Below, piece after piece: positions 45,080 through 54,100 of a stretch of 64,000 bases of DNA. Positions within the stretch are counted from its first letter, which is position 1. Each line of letters starts with the position of its first letter. Below the pieces are notes generated by a model. It had not been told where the DNA came from. It worked only from the letters and a program-made list of their open reading frames with translations, and did not search any database. The DNA is from CAZSHB01 sp964606885 (GTDB lineage Bacteria; Babelota; Babeliae; Babelales; CAIQNR01). The position numbers were made by a program, and so were the translations under genes. The stretch lies in assembly GCA_964606885.1 (NCBI GenBank), contig CAZSHB010000001.1, forward strand, positions 72,924 through 136,923, in the 5' to 3' direction.

Positions 45080-46480
45080 ATGAAGTTACAAAATGTACTG
45101 ATGTTTATCACAGGGTTGATGTTCAATTACTCAACTCATACAAGCAGCATCAAAGACGACCAAGCGCCTGTAGATAGAACAGAGATTTACCAAAGAGGCG
45201 ATAAAACACAGCAAAAATTTGATATTAGGCAAGCAGCATTCGCAGCTCTTGTAGCTAGTAAAAAACCGAATGCCAAACAAGAACTTTTAGATGTATTAGA
45301 TAAAAAAAAATCTAAAAAAGATGCTCGTACCGTAAAACCATGCAAACACCCAAGACAATTAATACCACAACCGTACCTATCTGACCCGGTTCCAGTAGTA
45401 CTGGCTTCTGTAAAGTATGATCCAGATGCAGAAAAAGATTGTAACTATCGATGCGCACAGTATAAATGCGATTTAGTAAAAGCAGTAATTAACGGTACTA
45501 TCGACTCAAAAAACACACTTCTTCCTAAAACGCAAACTGTCACTCAAGACAACGTACATACATATTGCTGGCTGTGTGGTGCACATGCAGTTGCAGTAAT
45601 TACAGAAGGTCATATTGTCAATCTAGTACACGTATCTCAAAAAACAACTGAAGACGTAAACGGCTTTTTCCAAAAAAAATATGCTAACAATTTTTTTCAC
45701 AATCCATACGCTACCGCAGCTTTAAAAGCAGCACAAAAAAAAACACCCTGGGATGCCGCATGGCAAACAGCATGGAAAGCAGCACGACATATAATATGGC
45801 AAGCAGTACATGATGATCTAGATGTACCCGAATATAACCCATTTACACCATGGAAAAACTATGATCCACATTGTACATGTACTGCCTGTCAAGTAAACAA
45901 CCAGACCTATCAAGATCCTCTTTCAGTAAAATTATGCGAATGCCATGCTTGTGAAAATCAGCATCCTGATAAAAATAATAAGGCAGAAAGACTCCAAAAG
46001 ATTTTTTCAGAAAAAGATAGAAAAGCACAAGTACAAAAAATACGAGAACACTACAAACTAAACACTCCCCCTGCAGTTCGTGCTATCCGCGTTTTTGACC
46101 CAGAAAGATTCGACCCTACACATCCTGAAGGGTATGTAGCAAGTACATGGCAAGAACAACCAGATAAAGTGGATCACGCTATAGCAGCTAGAATACGAGA
46201 AAAAATACAACTCTTTAATAAACCACTGCGCGCCAAAGAACAAGAAAAAGCAGCTCTTATGCATGCACACGATTTTTTATCACAAGAAGAACTTAATAAT
46301 TATCAATTAACGCCGGAAGAAAAAATACGACCATTGATCAGCCAAAAAAAACGTGATGCTGCAGTAGAAGACACAGTTGCTGAATGGCGCCCTCTATTAC
46401 CCCAAATAGTACCAGACTTAGTTAACCCTCTAGACGCTGAAGAAGACTATTTTAAAGACCATAAAAACCAAATTTTTTAA
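45080..46480 (+). CDS. Secreted protein with several Cys-x-x-Cys clusters
   Basis: A 466-residue protein with a signal peptide (MKLQNVLMFITGLMFNYSTHTSS). It has cysteine clusters at C121/C125/C130, C163-x2-C166, C265/C267/C270 and C286/C288/C291, which could bind zinc or form disulfides. A Trp/Ala-rich helix (about 223-243, AAWQTAWKAARHIIW) lies between clusters, and the C-terminal third is charged and helical. AAAGAGG precedes the ATG. It leads a row of four secreted genes with short spacers (to 47414), probably one operon. The fold is unknown. Confidence 0.75.
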   Translation: MKLQNVLMFITGLMFNYSTHTSSIKDDQAPVDRTEIYQRGDKTQQKFDIRQAAFAALVASKKPNAKQELLDVLDKKKSKKDARTVKPCKHPRQLIPQPYLSDPVPVVLASVKYDPDAEKDCNYRCAQYKCDLVKAVINGTIDSKNTLLPKTQTVTQDNVHTYCWLCGAHAVAVITEGHIVNLVHVSQKTTEDVNGFFQKKYANNFFHNPYATAALKAAQKKTPWDAAWQTAWKAARHIIWQAVHDDLDVPEYNPFTPWKNYDPHCTCTACQVNNQTYQDPLSVKLCECHACENQHPDKNNKAERLQKIFSEKDRKAQVQKIREHYKLNTPPAVRAIRVFDPERFDPTHPEGYVASTWQEQPDKVDHAIAARIREKIQLFNKPLRAKEQEKAALMHAHDFLSQEELNNYQLTPEEKIRPLISQKKRDAAVEDTVAEWRPLLPQIVPDLVNPLDAEEDYFKDHKNQIF

Positions 46481-46510
46481 ACAACCCATTAACAACACAA
46501 GGGGCGCTCA

Positions 46511-46813
46511 ATGACAAACAAAACAATTTCACTTGCAATATTCACTCTTTGTGCAGCAATTGCTACACCATCTATGCATGCAAGCAAAAAAGAACAACCT
46601 GGCAGAAAACTTACGCTTGATGAAAAGCTTGCACGAGAATTTGGACATAACGACAATCAAAAGTATCATCCAGATGCAATAGCAGTTACAGCAGCACAAA
46701 AAGCAAGAGCAGAAGCTTTCGCATTACAACAAGAAAGATCTAGACTTGGCCAAGAAACAAAACTTATAACATTTGGTCAGAAGAACGGCCAAAGAAGCAA
46801 AAAAAATAAATAA
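46511..46813 (+). CDS. Small secreted basic protein
   Basis: A 100-residue protein with a signal peptide (MTNKTISLAIFTLCAAIATPSMHA) and a mature part of about 76 residues rich in Lys, Gln, Ala and Arg, ending in a basic tail (QRSKKNK). It resembles its neighbours in leader sequence (MTNK.../MTKN...) and in the KK right after the leader. The ribosome site is AGGGG. It is the second of four secreted genes in a row. No domain is visible. Confidence 0.68.
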   Translation: MTNKTISLAIFTLCAAIATPSMHASKKEQPGRKLTLDEKLAREFGHNDNQKYHPDAIAVTAAQKARAEAFALQQERSRLGQETKLITFGQKNGQRSKKNK

Positions 46814-46838
46814 TACTCTTACTTAAAAAAGGATCACT

Positions 46839-47147
46839 ATGACCAAAAATAACCTCTCTTTTTATATGCTCGCTCTATGCGCTGTAGCAGCTTCTACAAG
46901 CGTACATGCTGGTAAAAAATTATCCCTCGTAAAACTTTGCACAAATCTGGATGAAGACTCAGTTAACACAACACGTACAGACTGCCAACCGGTATCAGAT
47001 AGAAAACTAACTAATGAAACTACATATGCCGCAATAACAGCATCCGGTAAATCAAGACCAGCACAAAAAAATAAGCCCCATAGCGAAAAACGCCAACAAA
47101 GCCGCTCTTATAGCACTCCTCAACACCACTACCCTTGGCCAAGCTAA
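46839..47147 (+). CDS. Small secreted protein
   Basis: A 102-residue protein with a signal peptide (MTKNNLSFYMLALCAVAASTSVHA). The mature chain starts GKKLS and has two cysteines (LCTNLDEDS, DCQP) and a Ser/Arg/Gln-rich end. AAAGGA stands five bases before the ATG. The leader resembles that of the gene before it, so the group may be related by duplication, although the mature parts are not clearly alike. Function unknown. Confidence 0.68.
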   Translation: MTKNNLSFYMLALCAVAASTSVHAGKKLSLVKLCTNLDEDSVNTTRTDCQPVSDRKLTNETTYAAITASGKSRPAQKNKPHSEKRQQSRSYSTPQHHYPWPS

Positions 47148-47174
47148 ACCCCTACAAACAACAGGATCTTATTC

Positions 47175-47414
47175 ATGCTCAAAAACACCATATACCTACA
47201 CACATTGCTTATTGTTGCAGCACTTTGCGCAACAGATGCTCATGCAACTAAAAAAAATAATGCAGCAACACGACGTGCAAAAGCAGCCGCAGCGGCACTT
47301 GCAATAGCAGTTGGCGGCGTCAACGATAATCACACAGAACCATGTTTAACGGTTCCTCACACAGATCATAAGAAAAAAGCATCTCAGGCAGCAGTGAGAA
47401 AAGCAAATAAGTAA
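47175..47414 (+). CDS. Small secreted basic protein
   Basis: A 79-residue protein with a signal peptide (MLKNTIYLHTLLIVAALCATDAHA) and a short mature part beginning TKKNNAATRRAKAAAAALA, rich in Ala and Lys. AGGA lies a few bases ahead of the ATG. Last gene of the secreted row that begins at 45080; tilS follows after 65 bases. It might be an antimicrobial-type or nucleic-acid-binding peptide from its charge, but that is speculation. Confidence 0.65.
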   Translation: MLKNTIYLHTLLIVAALCATDAHATKKNNAATRRAKAAAAALAIAVGGVNDNHTEPCLTVPHTDHKKKASQAAVRKANK

Positions 47415-47479
47415 AAGCTAACCGCATATACTCTAAAGTACCTAAGAGTATTAAACCTAAAAAAGAGAGTTGATAGACC

Positions 47480-48457
47480 ATGGAAAACAAACCGTTCTTA
47501 CTCAACCCCCAAGCCATTCCACAGAACAGTACCGTCATTGTAGGGTTCTCTGGTGGCCCCGATTCGTTATGCCTATTACATCAACTCTCTTTGTTACGTA
47601 AAGAACGCAACCTCACTGTCATAGCAGCACATCTAGATCATGGATGGCGCGAAGATTCAGCACACGATGCGGATTATTGCCAAAATTTATGCCGCGAATG
47701 GGATATCCCTTTTGAACGTGGGCACGCTCGTGATTTTGAAGACTTAGTAAAAAAAACAGGTTCTAAAGAAGATGTCGGCCGCAGAATGCGCCGCATGTTT
47801 TATAAGCAACTAGCAGAAAAACATAATGCCAAAGCGATCATGCTCGGACATCATCAAAACGACCAGCTCGAAAACTTCTTTATCCGTATGATACGGGGCA
47901 CCACCTTAACCGGGCTTGCTGGTATGCACGAACAACAGGGTCTCTATGTGCGGCCGCTTTTAGAAGTAACCAAAGAAGAAATTTTAGATTATTTAACCAA
48001 AAACAACCTGCCCTACTTAATTGATCCATCTAATAGTAACGAAGAATTTTTACGTAACCGTATCCGTGCACACGTAGTGCCAGCCTTTACACGGTGCGAC
48101 ACACGGGCTATGCAAAATGTTATGCGCACGTTTGAACAAGTTAAAATAGCAGAAGTCTTTTTACAAAAACTTACCCAAGAAACGTTTAAGCAGTTACTGG
48201 TTGCACAAGTACCGCTCACTATCGATATTAAAAAGTTGATGGCCCTAGACCCTTTTTTGCAGTATCGCATTTTACAACATTGGATTGTCAGCTGTGCGCC
48301 ATCGTTTACCCTAACGGAAGCATTTCTTGATGAAGTGATGCGCTTTATTGCCAGTCCGCGCGGCGGATCTCACCAACTGGGAACTGGTTGGCATATGATC
48401 AAAAAACAAGGACATGCGTATATAGAGACCACGTGCGCAGTACAACCGACAGCGTAA
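47480..48457 (+). CDS. tilS: tRNA(Ile)-lysidine synthase
   Basis: A 325-residue N-type ATP pyrophosphatase that converts C34 of tRNA-Ile(CAU) to lysidine so it reads AUA. The PP-loop is SGGPDS at residues 24-29, followed by LCLLHQLSLL; AAHLDHGWREDSAHD and GHHQNDQLENFFIRMIRGTTLTGLAGM are further signatures. The C-terminal substrate-recognition domains are short compared with E. coli (432 residues). It probably starts a unit read through to the TonB-like gene. Confidence 0.93.
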   Translation: MENKPFLLNPQAIPQNSTVIVGFSGGPDSLCLLHQLSLLRKERNLTVIAAHLDHGWREDSAHDADYCQNLCREWDIPFERGHARDFEDLVKKTGSKEDVGRRMRRMFYKQLAEKHNAKAIMLGHHQNDQLENFFIRMIRGTTLTGLAGMHEQQGLYVRPLLEVTKEEILDYLTKNNLPYLIDPSNSNEEFLRNRIRAHVVPAFTRCDTRAMQNVMRTFEQVKIAEVFLQKLTQETFKQLLVAQVPLTIDIKKLMALDPFLQYRILQHWIVSCAPSFTLTEAFLDEVMRFIASPRGGSHQLGTGWHMIKKQGHAYIETTCAVQPTA

Positions 48458-48475
48458 AAGCAGTTCAATCTTTTA

Positions 48476-48505
48476 TTTACCTAAAAGACGTCTGCTGGGT
48501 ATACT
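48476..48505 (+). promoter_or_regulatory. Candidate promoter of the TonB-like gene
   Basis: TTTACC (48476-48481), an 18-base spacer and TATACT (48500-48505), 20 bases before the ATG. Confidence 0.45.
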
Positions 48506-48525
48506 TGGCAAAAAAGAGGTTGCTT

Positions 48526-49479
48526 ATGAACAAAATACGCTCTGTTAATCGGTACATTGGTCTTTCCATTATCCTGCATACGCTCATCTGTGTATGTCTT
48601 TTTTTAGCCATTATCCATAAGCAATTACCGCTTGCAGCGCATATTAAACCGCTCATTCAACCTGCCAACATTCCTGCACCTGTTATGTTTGTACAAGAAC
48701 CTCCTGCGGCGGCACCAAAGCAGGACACATCGCCCCTTGATATCGATCCACCAGGTATGCCTAAAGGACTTGCTATCAGTATGTCACAGCTACCTGACGA
48801 ATCGTTACTGGCAAACAAAAAGCCAGGCCTTAAACAAGACAAAGAACAACCAGTACCAACTATAAAACAAGAGGCAACCAGCATTAATCCAGTTGCACCA
48901 CAAACCACACCCGCTGTTGCAACAGAACAGACACCTGCAGCGCAACAACTGGCTGCGACAACTATGCAACAAGAAATCAAAAAAGCCTCTGATACAAAAG
49001 CACAGATTATTAAAAACAGTTCAGACAAAGGCATACCGGTTCAAAAAGAACTCAACCTTGCCGATCTGTTTAGAAATGCACAAAAATCGTTTGCCAAAGA
49101 GGATGTTGTTGTAAGCGCGCAAGATGCTGGCGGACCATCGGGCGATATTGTCATATCAGAAGGTTCTTTAAAATATTATTCGCTCTGGTCAAAATTCTTA
49201 AGCCATTTAAACGATGCTGCCCGTTTTAACCGCCGTGGTGGCAAAGATGCTCAAGTACATCAATGGTTACAAGCAGGACTGATTAAAAAAGAAGCGTTGT
49301 TTGCTATCGATATTGATAAAAAAGGTCAGGTAGTAAACGTAGCCTTATTGTCTTCATCCGGGCATACGCCATTCGATTCACTTTGTATTGCTGATATTTG
49401 GTCAGCCGCACCGTATCCACCCTTACCAGAATCTATCAACAGACCAACTGCGCGCTTTCAAGTAAAAGCATTCTTTTAA
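48526..49479 (+). CDS. TonB/TolA-like energy transducer
   Basis: A 317-residue protein with a short cytoplasmic N terminus, one membrane anchor (about 9-27), a long Pro/Ala/Gln-rich periplasmic spacer (about 40-190) and a C-terminal TonB-type domain (GQVVNVALLSSSGHTPFDSLCIADIWSAAPYPPLPESI). The domain end carries the YPPLPE pattern of TonB C-termini. TonB couples the proton gradient to outer-membrane receptors; TolA helps envelope constriction. MNKIRS is the start because AGAGG lies seven bases upstream; the frame extends 46 codons into tilS. exbB/exbD are not in the window. Confidence 0.85.
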   Translation: MNKIRSVNRYIGLSIILHTLICVCLFLAIIHKQLPLAAHIKPLIQPANIPAPVMFVQEPPAAAPKQDTSPLDIDPPGMPKGLAISMSQLPDESLLANKKPGLKQDKEQPVPTIKQEATSINPVAPQTTPAVATEQTPAAQQLAATTMQQEIKKASDTKAQIIKNSSDKGIPVQKELNLADLFRNAQKSFAKEDVVVSAQDAGGPSGDIVISEGSLKYYSLWSKFLSHLNDAARFNRRGGKDAQVHQWLQAGLIKKEALFAIDIDKKGQVVNVALLSSSGHTPFDSLCIADIWSAAPYPPLPESINRPTARFQVKAFF

Positions 49480-49545
49480 ACGCTTCTTTTTAGTAACTAC
49501 GGTGTGCTATTTTTTTATATCATGTTTATAAAAAAGGAGACCTGT

Positions 49546-50094
49546 ATGAACTATATTCTGGCCGGCATTATTCTGACACACACGTTTACCATGTTTGCCA
49601 GTTGCAAAATAGAGTCACACTGTACGTGGCAAAATCTTGACGAAGGCCAAAGTATCACCGCTCAACAGGCGTTTGGTGGTAAATGGATTTTAGCTGCAAC
49701 CATCACGTTCAAAAGAAAATCAGCCGATGATATCTACGTAAGCTTGCTCGATCTTTCCTGGCAAGGCATACCACTTACCAAACTGAATGCAACACTATTC
49801 CGTTGCGATCTTGATAAACCATTTGTACCGCTAGAAGAAAATGTGGTCGCTGACGGCACATGGAGCCAAGATAAGCAGATGCTCAGATTTAGTTTTAAAG
49901 AAAAAGAACGGCTGCAGGCAACACACACATTCGGTCTTGTCCTTACCGTTCCTTCTGATTTAGAAACCACTATTAAGACAGGGTATTTTAATTTAGTACC
50001 AACCAGCCTCCCGCAACCTTTGCAAGCAACTGCTCAGCAACACCCTTTGCATGTTCAATTTATGCTGCCAACACAAGACACCCTTGTTTCATGA
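49546..50094 (+). CDS. Secreted protein of unknown function
   Basis: A 182-residue protein with a signal peptide (MNYILAGIILTHTFTMFASC). The mature part looks beta-rich (IYVSLLDLSWQGIPLTKLNATLFR) with three cysteines. A strong AAGGAG stands seven bases before the ATG; the frame extends 14 codons further. The stop overlaps the convergent HD-domain gene by six bases, so the two 3' ends share sequence and may interfere. Family unknown. Confidence 0.72.
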   Translation: MNYILAGIILTHTFTMFASCKIESHCTWQNLDEGQSITAQQAFGGKWILAATITFKRKSADDIYVSLLDLSWQGIPLTKLNATLFRCDLDKPFVPLEENVVADGTWSQDKQMLRFSFKEKERLQATHTFGLVLTVPSDLETTIKTGYFNLVPTSLPQPLQATAQQHPLHVQFMLPTQDTLVS

Positions 50095-51162
50095 AGCAAA
50101 ACTAATTCCATAGCCAATTTTGCACCATTCCTTAAGGTCATATAACTCTTGCGCAAACTCATCATCAATTTCACTTAACCGTGCATACGTACCATCATCT
50201 TGACGTACAAACGGATCAACCGCACGACACTTAGGACGACTATTAATCGTACCTTTACCATAATCAACAACTGTATACTGATTCTTATAATCAGCCGCTC
50301 GCGCAAACCAATACTTAATAACCGGGTCTTGCGCATTGCGTACTATATCCATAACCTGCGTGTCGCCACCAAAATGCATAATCTCATGTGACAACAACCC
50401 TGTTTTAAGAGCATGAGCAACTGCCTGACCAAAGCAGTAGTACACAAACATATTTTCGTGCCCGCCCCAGATGTGCTTAGTAAAGTGTAACGGCAACTGT
50501 GCAAACTGTTTTGCTTTATCTTGATCGGTAAAAAACCAGAACCCATCTTGATAGTCTAAAGCATCAATCACTGCACATGCATCTTCTTTACTTATACGTC
50601 CAAACACAATACCGGTGTGTAAGTTATACTCAATACGGTCCGCACAAAGATCGGGCAGCGGTTGTTCAAGCGCACGGTAATCTGGATGATCCGGGTCCAT
50701 CTGCTCAAGCATCAATCCTTGCGCATCAAGCAAAGTTATAAGATCTTGATAGTGTGATAAAAACCACAAATGAATAGTATCTTGGTACGATTTATCACCG
50801 TCCCCTTTACCAAACACAATATCCCCTAAATGTGAGAATACGGTATGCGATGTATCATGCAGCAAACCTGCAAGTTGTTCTTTTTTATCTGCGCATGCTT
50901 TTGTTTTAAGCAACCACCACACACCAATAGAATGGTTATAGCGGCTGTAATCGGGCACCATACCTAAATAAAAGGTAGGCCCTGCAACAGCAATATCCTT
51001 CATGCGTTGCATAACAGGACTTGCAATCACTTGTTCTATTAATTCGTCATCACACGCATAGTCACCCCATGCGGTGGACACGATCATCTGCGCTTGTACT
51101 GCAGTAACACTGAGCAAAAGTGCTACAACTAAATTCCGATACCAATACTTTTTATAATTCAT
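50089..51162 (-). CDS. Secreted HD-domain phosphohydrolase (SAMHD1-like)
   Basis: A 357-residue protein with a signal peptide (MNYKKYWYRNLVVALLLSVTAVQAQ) and an HD domain: H77 in RYNHSIGVWWLL, H102-D103 in AGLLHDTSHTVFSHLGD and D175 in LPDLCADRIEY. This arrangement and the HDxSHxxFSH segment match the SAMHD1/dGTPase-like group, whose members hydrolyse dNTPs or act as nucleotide-binding phosphohydrolases. Exported members are unusual; a role in the host or in taking up nucleotides outside the cell is inference. The substrate is not shown by sequence. It overlaps the convergent secreted gene by six bases. Confidence 0.85.
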   Translation of the reverse strand: MNYKKYWYRNLVVALLLSVTAVQAQMIVSTAWGDYACDDELIEQVIASPVMQRMKDIAVAGPTFYLGMVPDYSRYNHSIGVWWLLKTKACADKKEQLAGLLHDTSHTVFSHLGDIVFGKGDGDKSYQDTIHLWFLSHYQDLITLLDAQGLMLEQMDPDHPDYRALEQPLPDLCADRIEYNLHTGIVFGRISKEDACAVIDALDYQDGFWFFTDQDKAKQFAQLPLHFTKHIWGGHENMFVYYCFGQAVAHALKTGLLSHEIMHFGGDTQVMDIVRNAQDPVIKYWFARAADYKNQYTVVDYGKGTINSRPKCRAVDPFVRQDDGTYARLSEIDDEFAQELYDLKEWCKIGYGISFAS

Positions 51163-51187
51163 GACTGCCTGTCGTTATTAGGTGGTA

Positions 51188-54100
51188 CTATTTTTTCTTT
51201 AATAATGACGTTTTACGATCATTACACATTTTTAGAATACGTTCTTGTTGAGATTGCACCATCTGGTTTCCGGGATGATTTATACCAAATTCTATATTCT
51301 CAATCTCTTTTGTTATCTTCTCTTTACCGTTACCAGACTTTACATCTGCAAGGCGCTCCATTATCTCACATTCCATCTTGATACATCGGTAAACATAGTC
51401 TAAAAACTCTTTTTGACCTGGTGTTATACCAGAAGCCTGTCTATCTATATACTCACGCGCAGTTGTTTTAATTAACCGCAAGCAATTTCTTCTACTAAAA
51501 AGATTGTCTTTTTCTTTTGCTATCAACAACCCAAGAGTGTCCATCATATGTTTATACATTCCTTGTGTATCCCCAACAGGAAGCATGTGTGGGTTTAAAA
51601 TTGCTTCTGTCATTGAGGTAACATGACTATCATCAAGCACTGTTATTAAATTGATAGCACCTGGGATTTCATCTAAAGGTAACCTCTGTAATAACTCTCG
51701 CTGCGCTGCAACAATTTTATCTTCTTTAGAAGCCTTTTTATCAGATTGAACTGCTGCTGTTGCGCTAGAAGAAGAGGAAGATGATGGTTCAGAGTAATCC
51801 AATAAAAAATACTGCGAATTGTTCTCATCTGTTATAACGAAAGGTTTTTTCAAACCGGTTTCTTGTTCTATAGCTTGGATTACTTCTCGTATTCTTGCTG
51901 TAATTGCTTCGTGATCTCCGTCATCAAGATCTGTTAAGTCAACACGCTCTATTCTTGGTGAAAGAGATACTATTGAACGATATGGTGCTGTACTTGCCAT
52001 AACGCTTGAGCTAGAGCTTGAAGATGATACTGCAGAAGAACTGCTATCAGAGCTGTCAACTTGAAACTCGCGTTTCCCTAACAAGGCTTTATTACACAGA
52101 TCGCATATTTCAAGCAAACGTTTTTTCTGTGTTGGAACAAGACCCTGCTCAGCACCTATCCCATCTCTTGCAGACTGAATAGCCTTCATAGCTTGTTTTC
52201 TATCAACACACTCATGGGTAAGTATTGAAAGAAGAAGTCTCTGTATAGTCTTTTGTTCAAACTCAATTTTATCCCAAATCGACTTTAAAACTTCTCTATG
52301 ATCTGGTGAAAGACGTTGGCTAGTTTCAGAAGACTGAAGATAAGCAGATATCGAAAGCAATACCCAATTAAGAATGCCTATGCGTTTTCCAACACTTTCC
52401 TGTGTTATATCCATAGGATATTTATTAAGTAAAGCATCAAAATGGTCCATCGTGTGCAATAATGTTAATGTATCACACGGTCTAGCGCATACAAGAACCA
52501 CGAGCGCAGAAACCAAATTTTGATCAACCGGTCTGCTATTCATCAGATGAAGTATACTATTATCTAACAAAGAAATCGGGTTACCATATGCACTTGTATG
52601 CGTAAGTTTCTGGATAACACCCGCTACTCCACGTTGTACATTTTTATTATCTGGAGTAGGTCTTTTAGAAGGAGATTCGGCACCTAAATGCGCTGCAACT
52701 GCTTTAACCACTTTTGCTGCCAAAATAGATCCTGCATTTTCACCTGTCAGATCAAGACGATCTATTTTTATTACTTGCTCATCTTCTTTAAGATTAAACC
52801 TGATACACAAAGACTGGACAACATATGTTAAAAAATATGCATACAATTTATCAACTGGTTTTGCACCAGCAGCCTCAAATTGAGCCCACGCTTTATCACG
52901 CTCTTGAATACAAGATGCTACACACTCAGCATTACTCATAGATTCCATTGTGAGCAACATACTTTCTGTAAATCTCGTCTCACAAGCAGTCACCTGTTCA
53001 ATAACGGCCTCAAAAACATCCTTTTTTACCGTAGGTTGTTTTTCTGATTCTTTATATGCTTTTTTTATTTTCTCAATAAGCTCAACTGTTTGAGCTTTTC
53101 TCTCTTGAGAATCTAGAGAACCACTTGCAAACAACTGCAACATCATTTCTCGCATTAATTCATAATCACTACTTATTATACCAGGGATACATGCATCCAC
53201 ATCATCAATAGAAGTTATAACCTGCGTATTTTTAAGCATTTCTAACGAGAAAGCAATTTTTTGTGCTTGAGTTGATTGCGCTCTACCTTGTGCTGACTGA
53301 TGCCCTATTTGAGCAGCCACTGTTGCCGCTAAAGAAGGTCCTACGCCCCTAACTTTTTCCAAAAGTTGATCCAACGTCAGACGTTGTTTATTAATATTTC
53401 CAGCAGCATTACGTAACCCCGATTCTTCAGAACAATCTTGAGGATTAAGACGGCGCTGTAAAAATGCAACAGTACACTTTAAAAAATCTTTATATATTCT
53501 TATATTCTTACTTGAATCTCTCCACACTCTTTGCAATTCTTTTGTAACCATACCTAAACGCTCGCTCTCAGTTGCGCGTTTCATACGTACTAATAACAAT
53601 TCGTCTTCACACTTTGCTCCCGCAAACACAGCCTCATTATCCAATAAGACTCCGCGTAACATATTAAAGTCATGAGATGTAACTGCAGGCTTTTGTTGCG
53701 TCTTTGTTTGTTGTTCATATGCTGCTAATAATTTCTTAGCAATTTTATCTACCTGATAAGGTCTTTTAGCAATATCTAATGAACAGCTTGCAAACAACTC
53801 TCCCATTGTTTGTCTCATTAAGACTAAATTACTGTTCACTATCTGTGCAATAACGCTATCAAGAGACTCGTCATTATCAACATCAACATCTATACCTTGC
53901 GCTTGGACAGCGTCCACTACTGTATCTATCTCGCTTGCAATTTTTGCTTGCTCTGATTGATATTCTTCTTGATTCCGTTGCTTTCTAGCAGCTTCTTGCG
54001 CTGCTCTTTCTTTTACTCTTTGTTCTTTTTCGGCCACACGTTGTATGTCTTGTAAAGTTGTGTTAAAACGTCGGCAAAATGTTCCAAATTGCACTTTCCA

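Noticed and set aside
45300..45325. Poly-A run in the Cys-cluster gene as another frameshift site
   Set aside because: It codes for Lys runs near the N terminus with no domain boundary or useful alternative product.
48657..49034. Antisense frame opposite the TonB-like gene with hydrophobic stretches
   Set aside because: It mirrors the Pro/Ala/Gln-rich spacer; the hydrophobic, Cys-rich look is a product of complementary codons.
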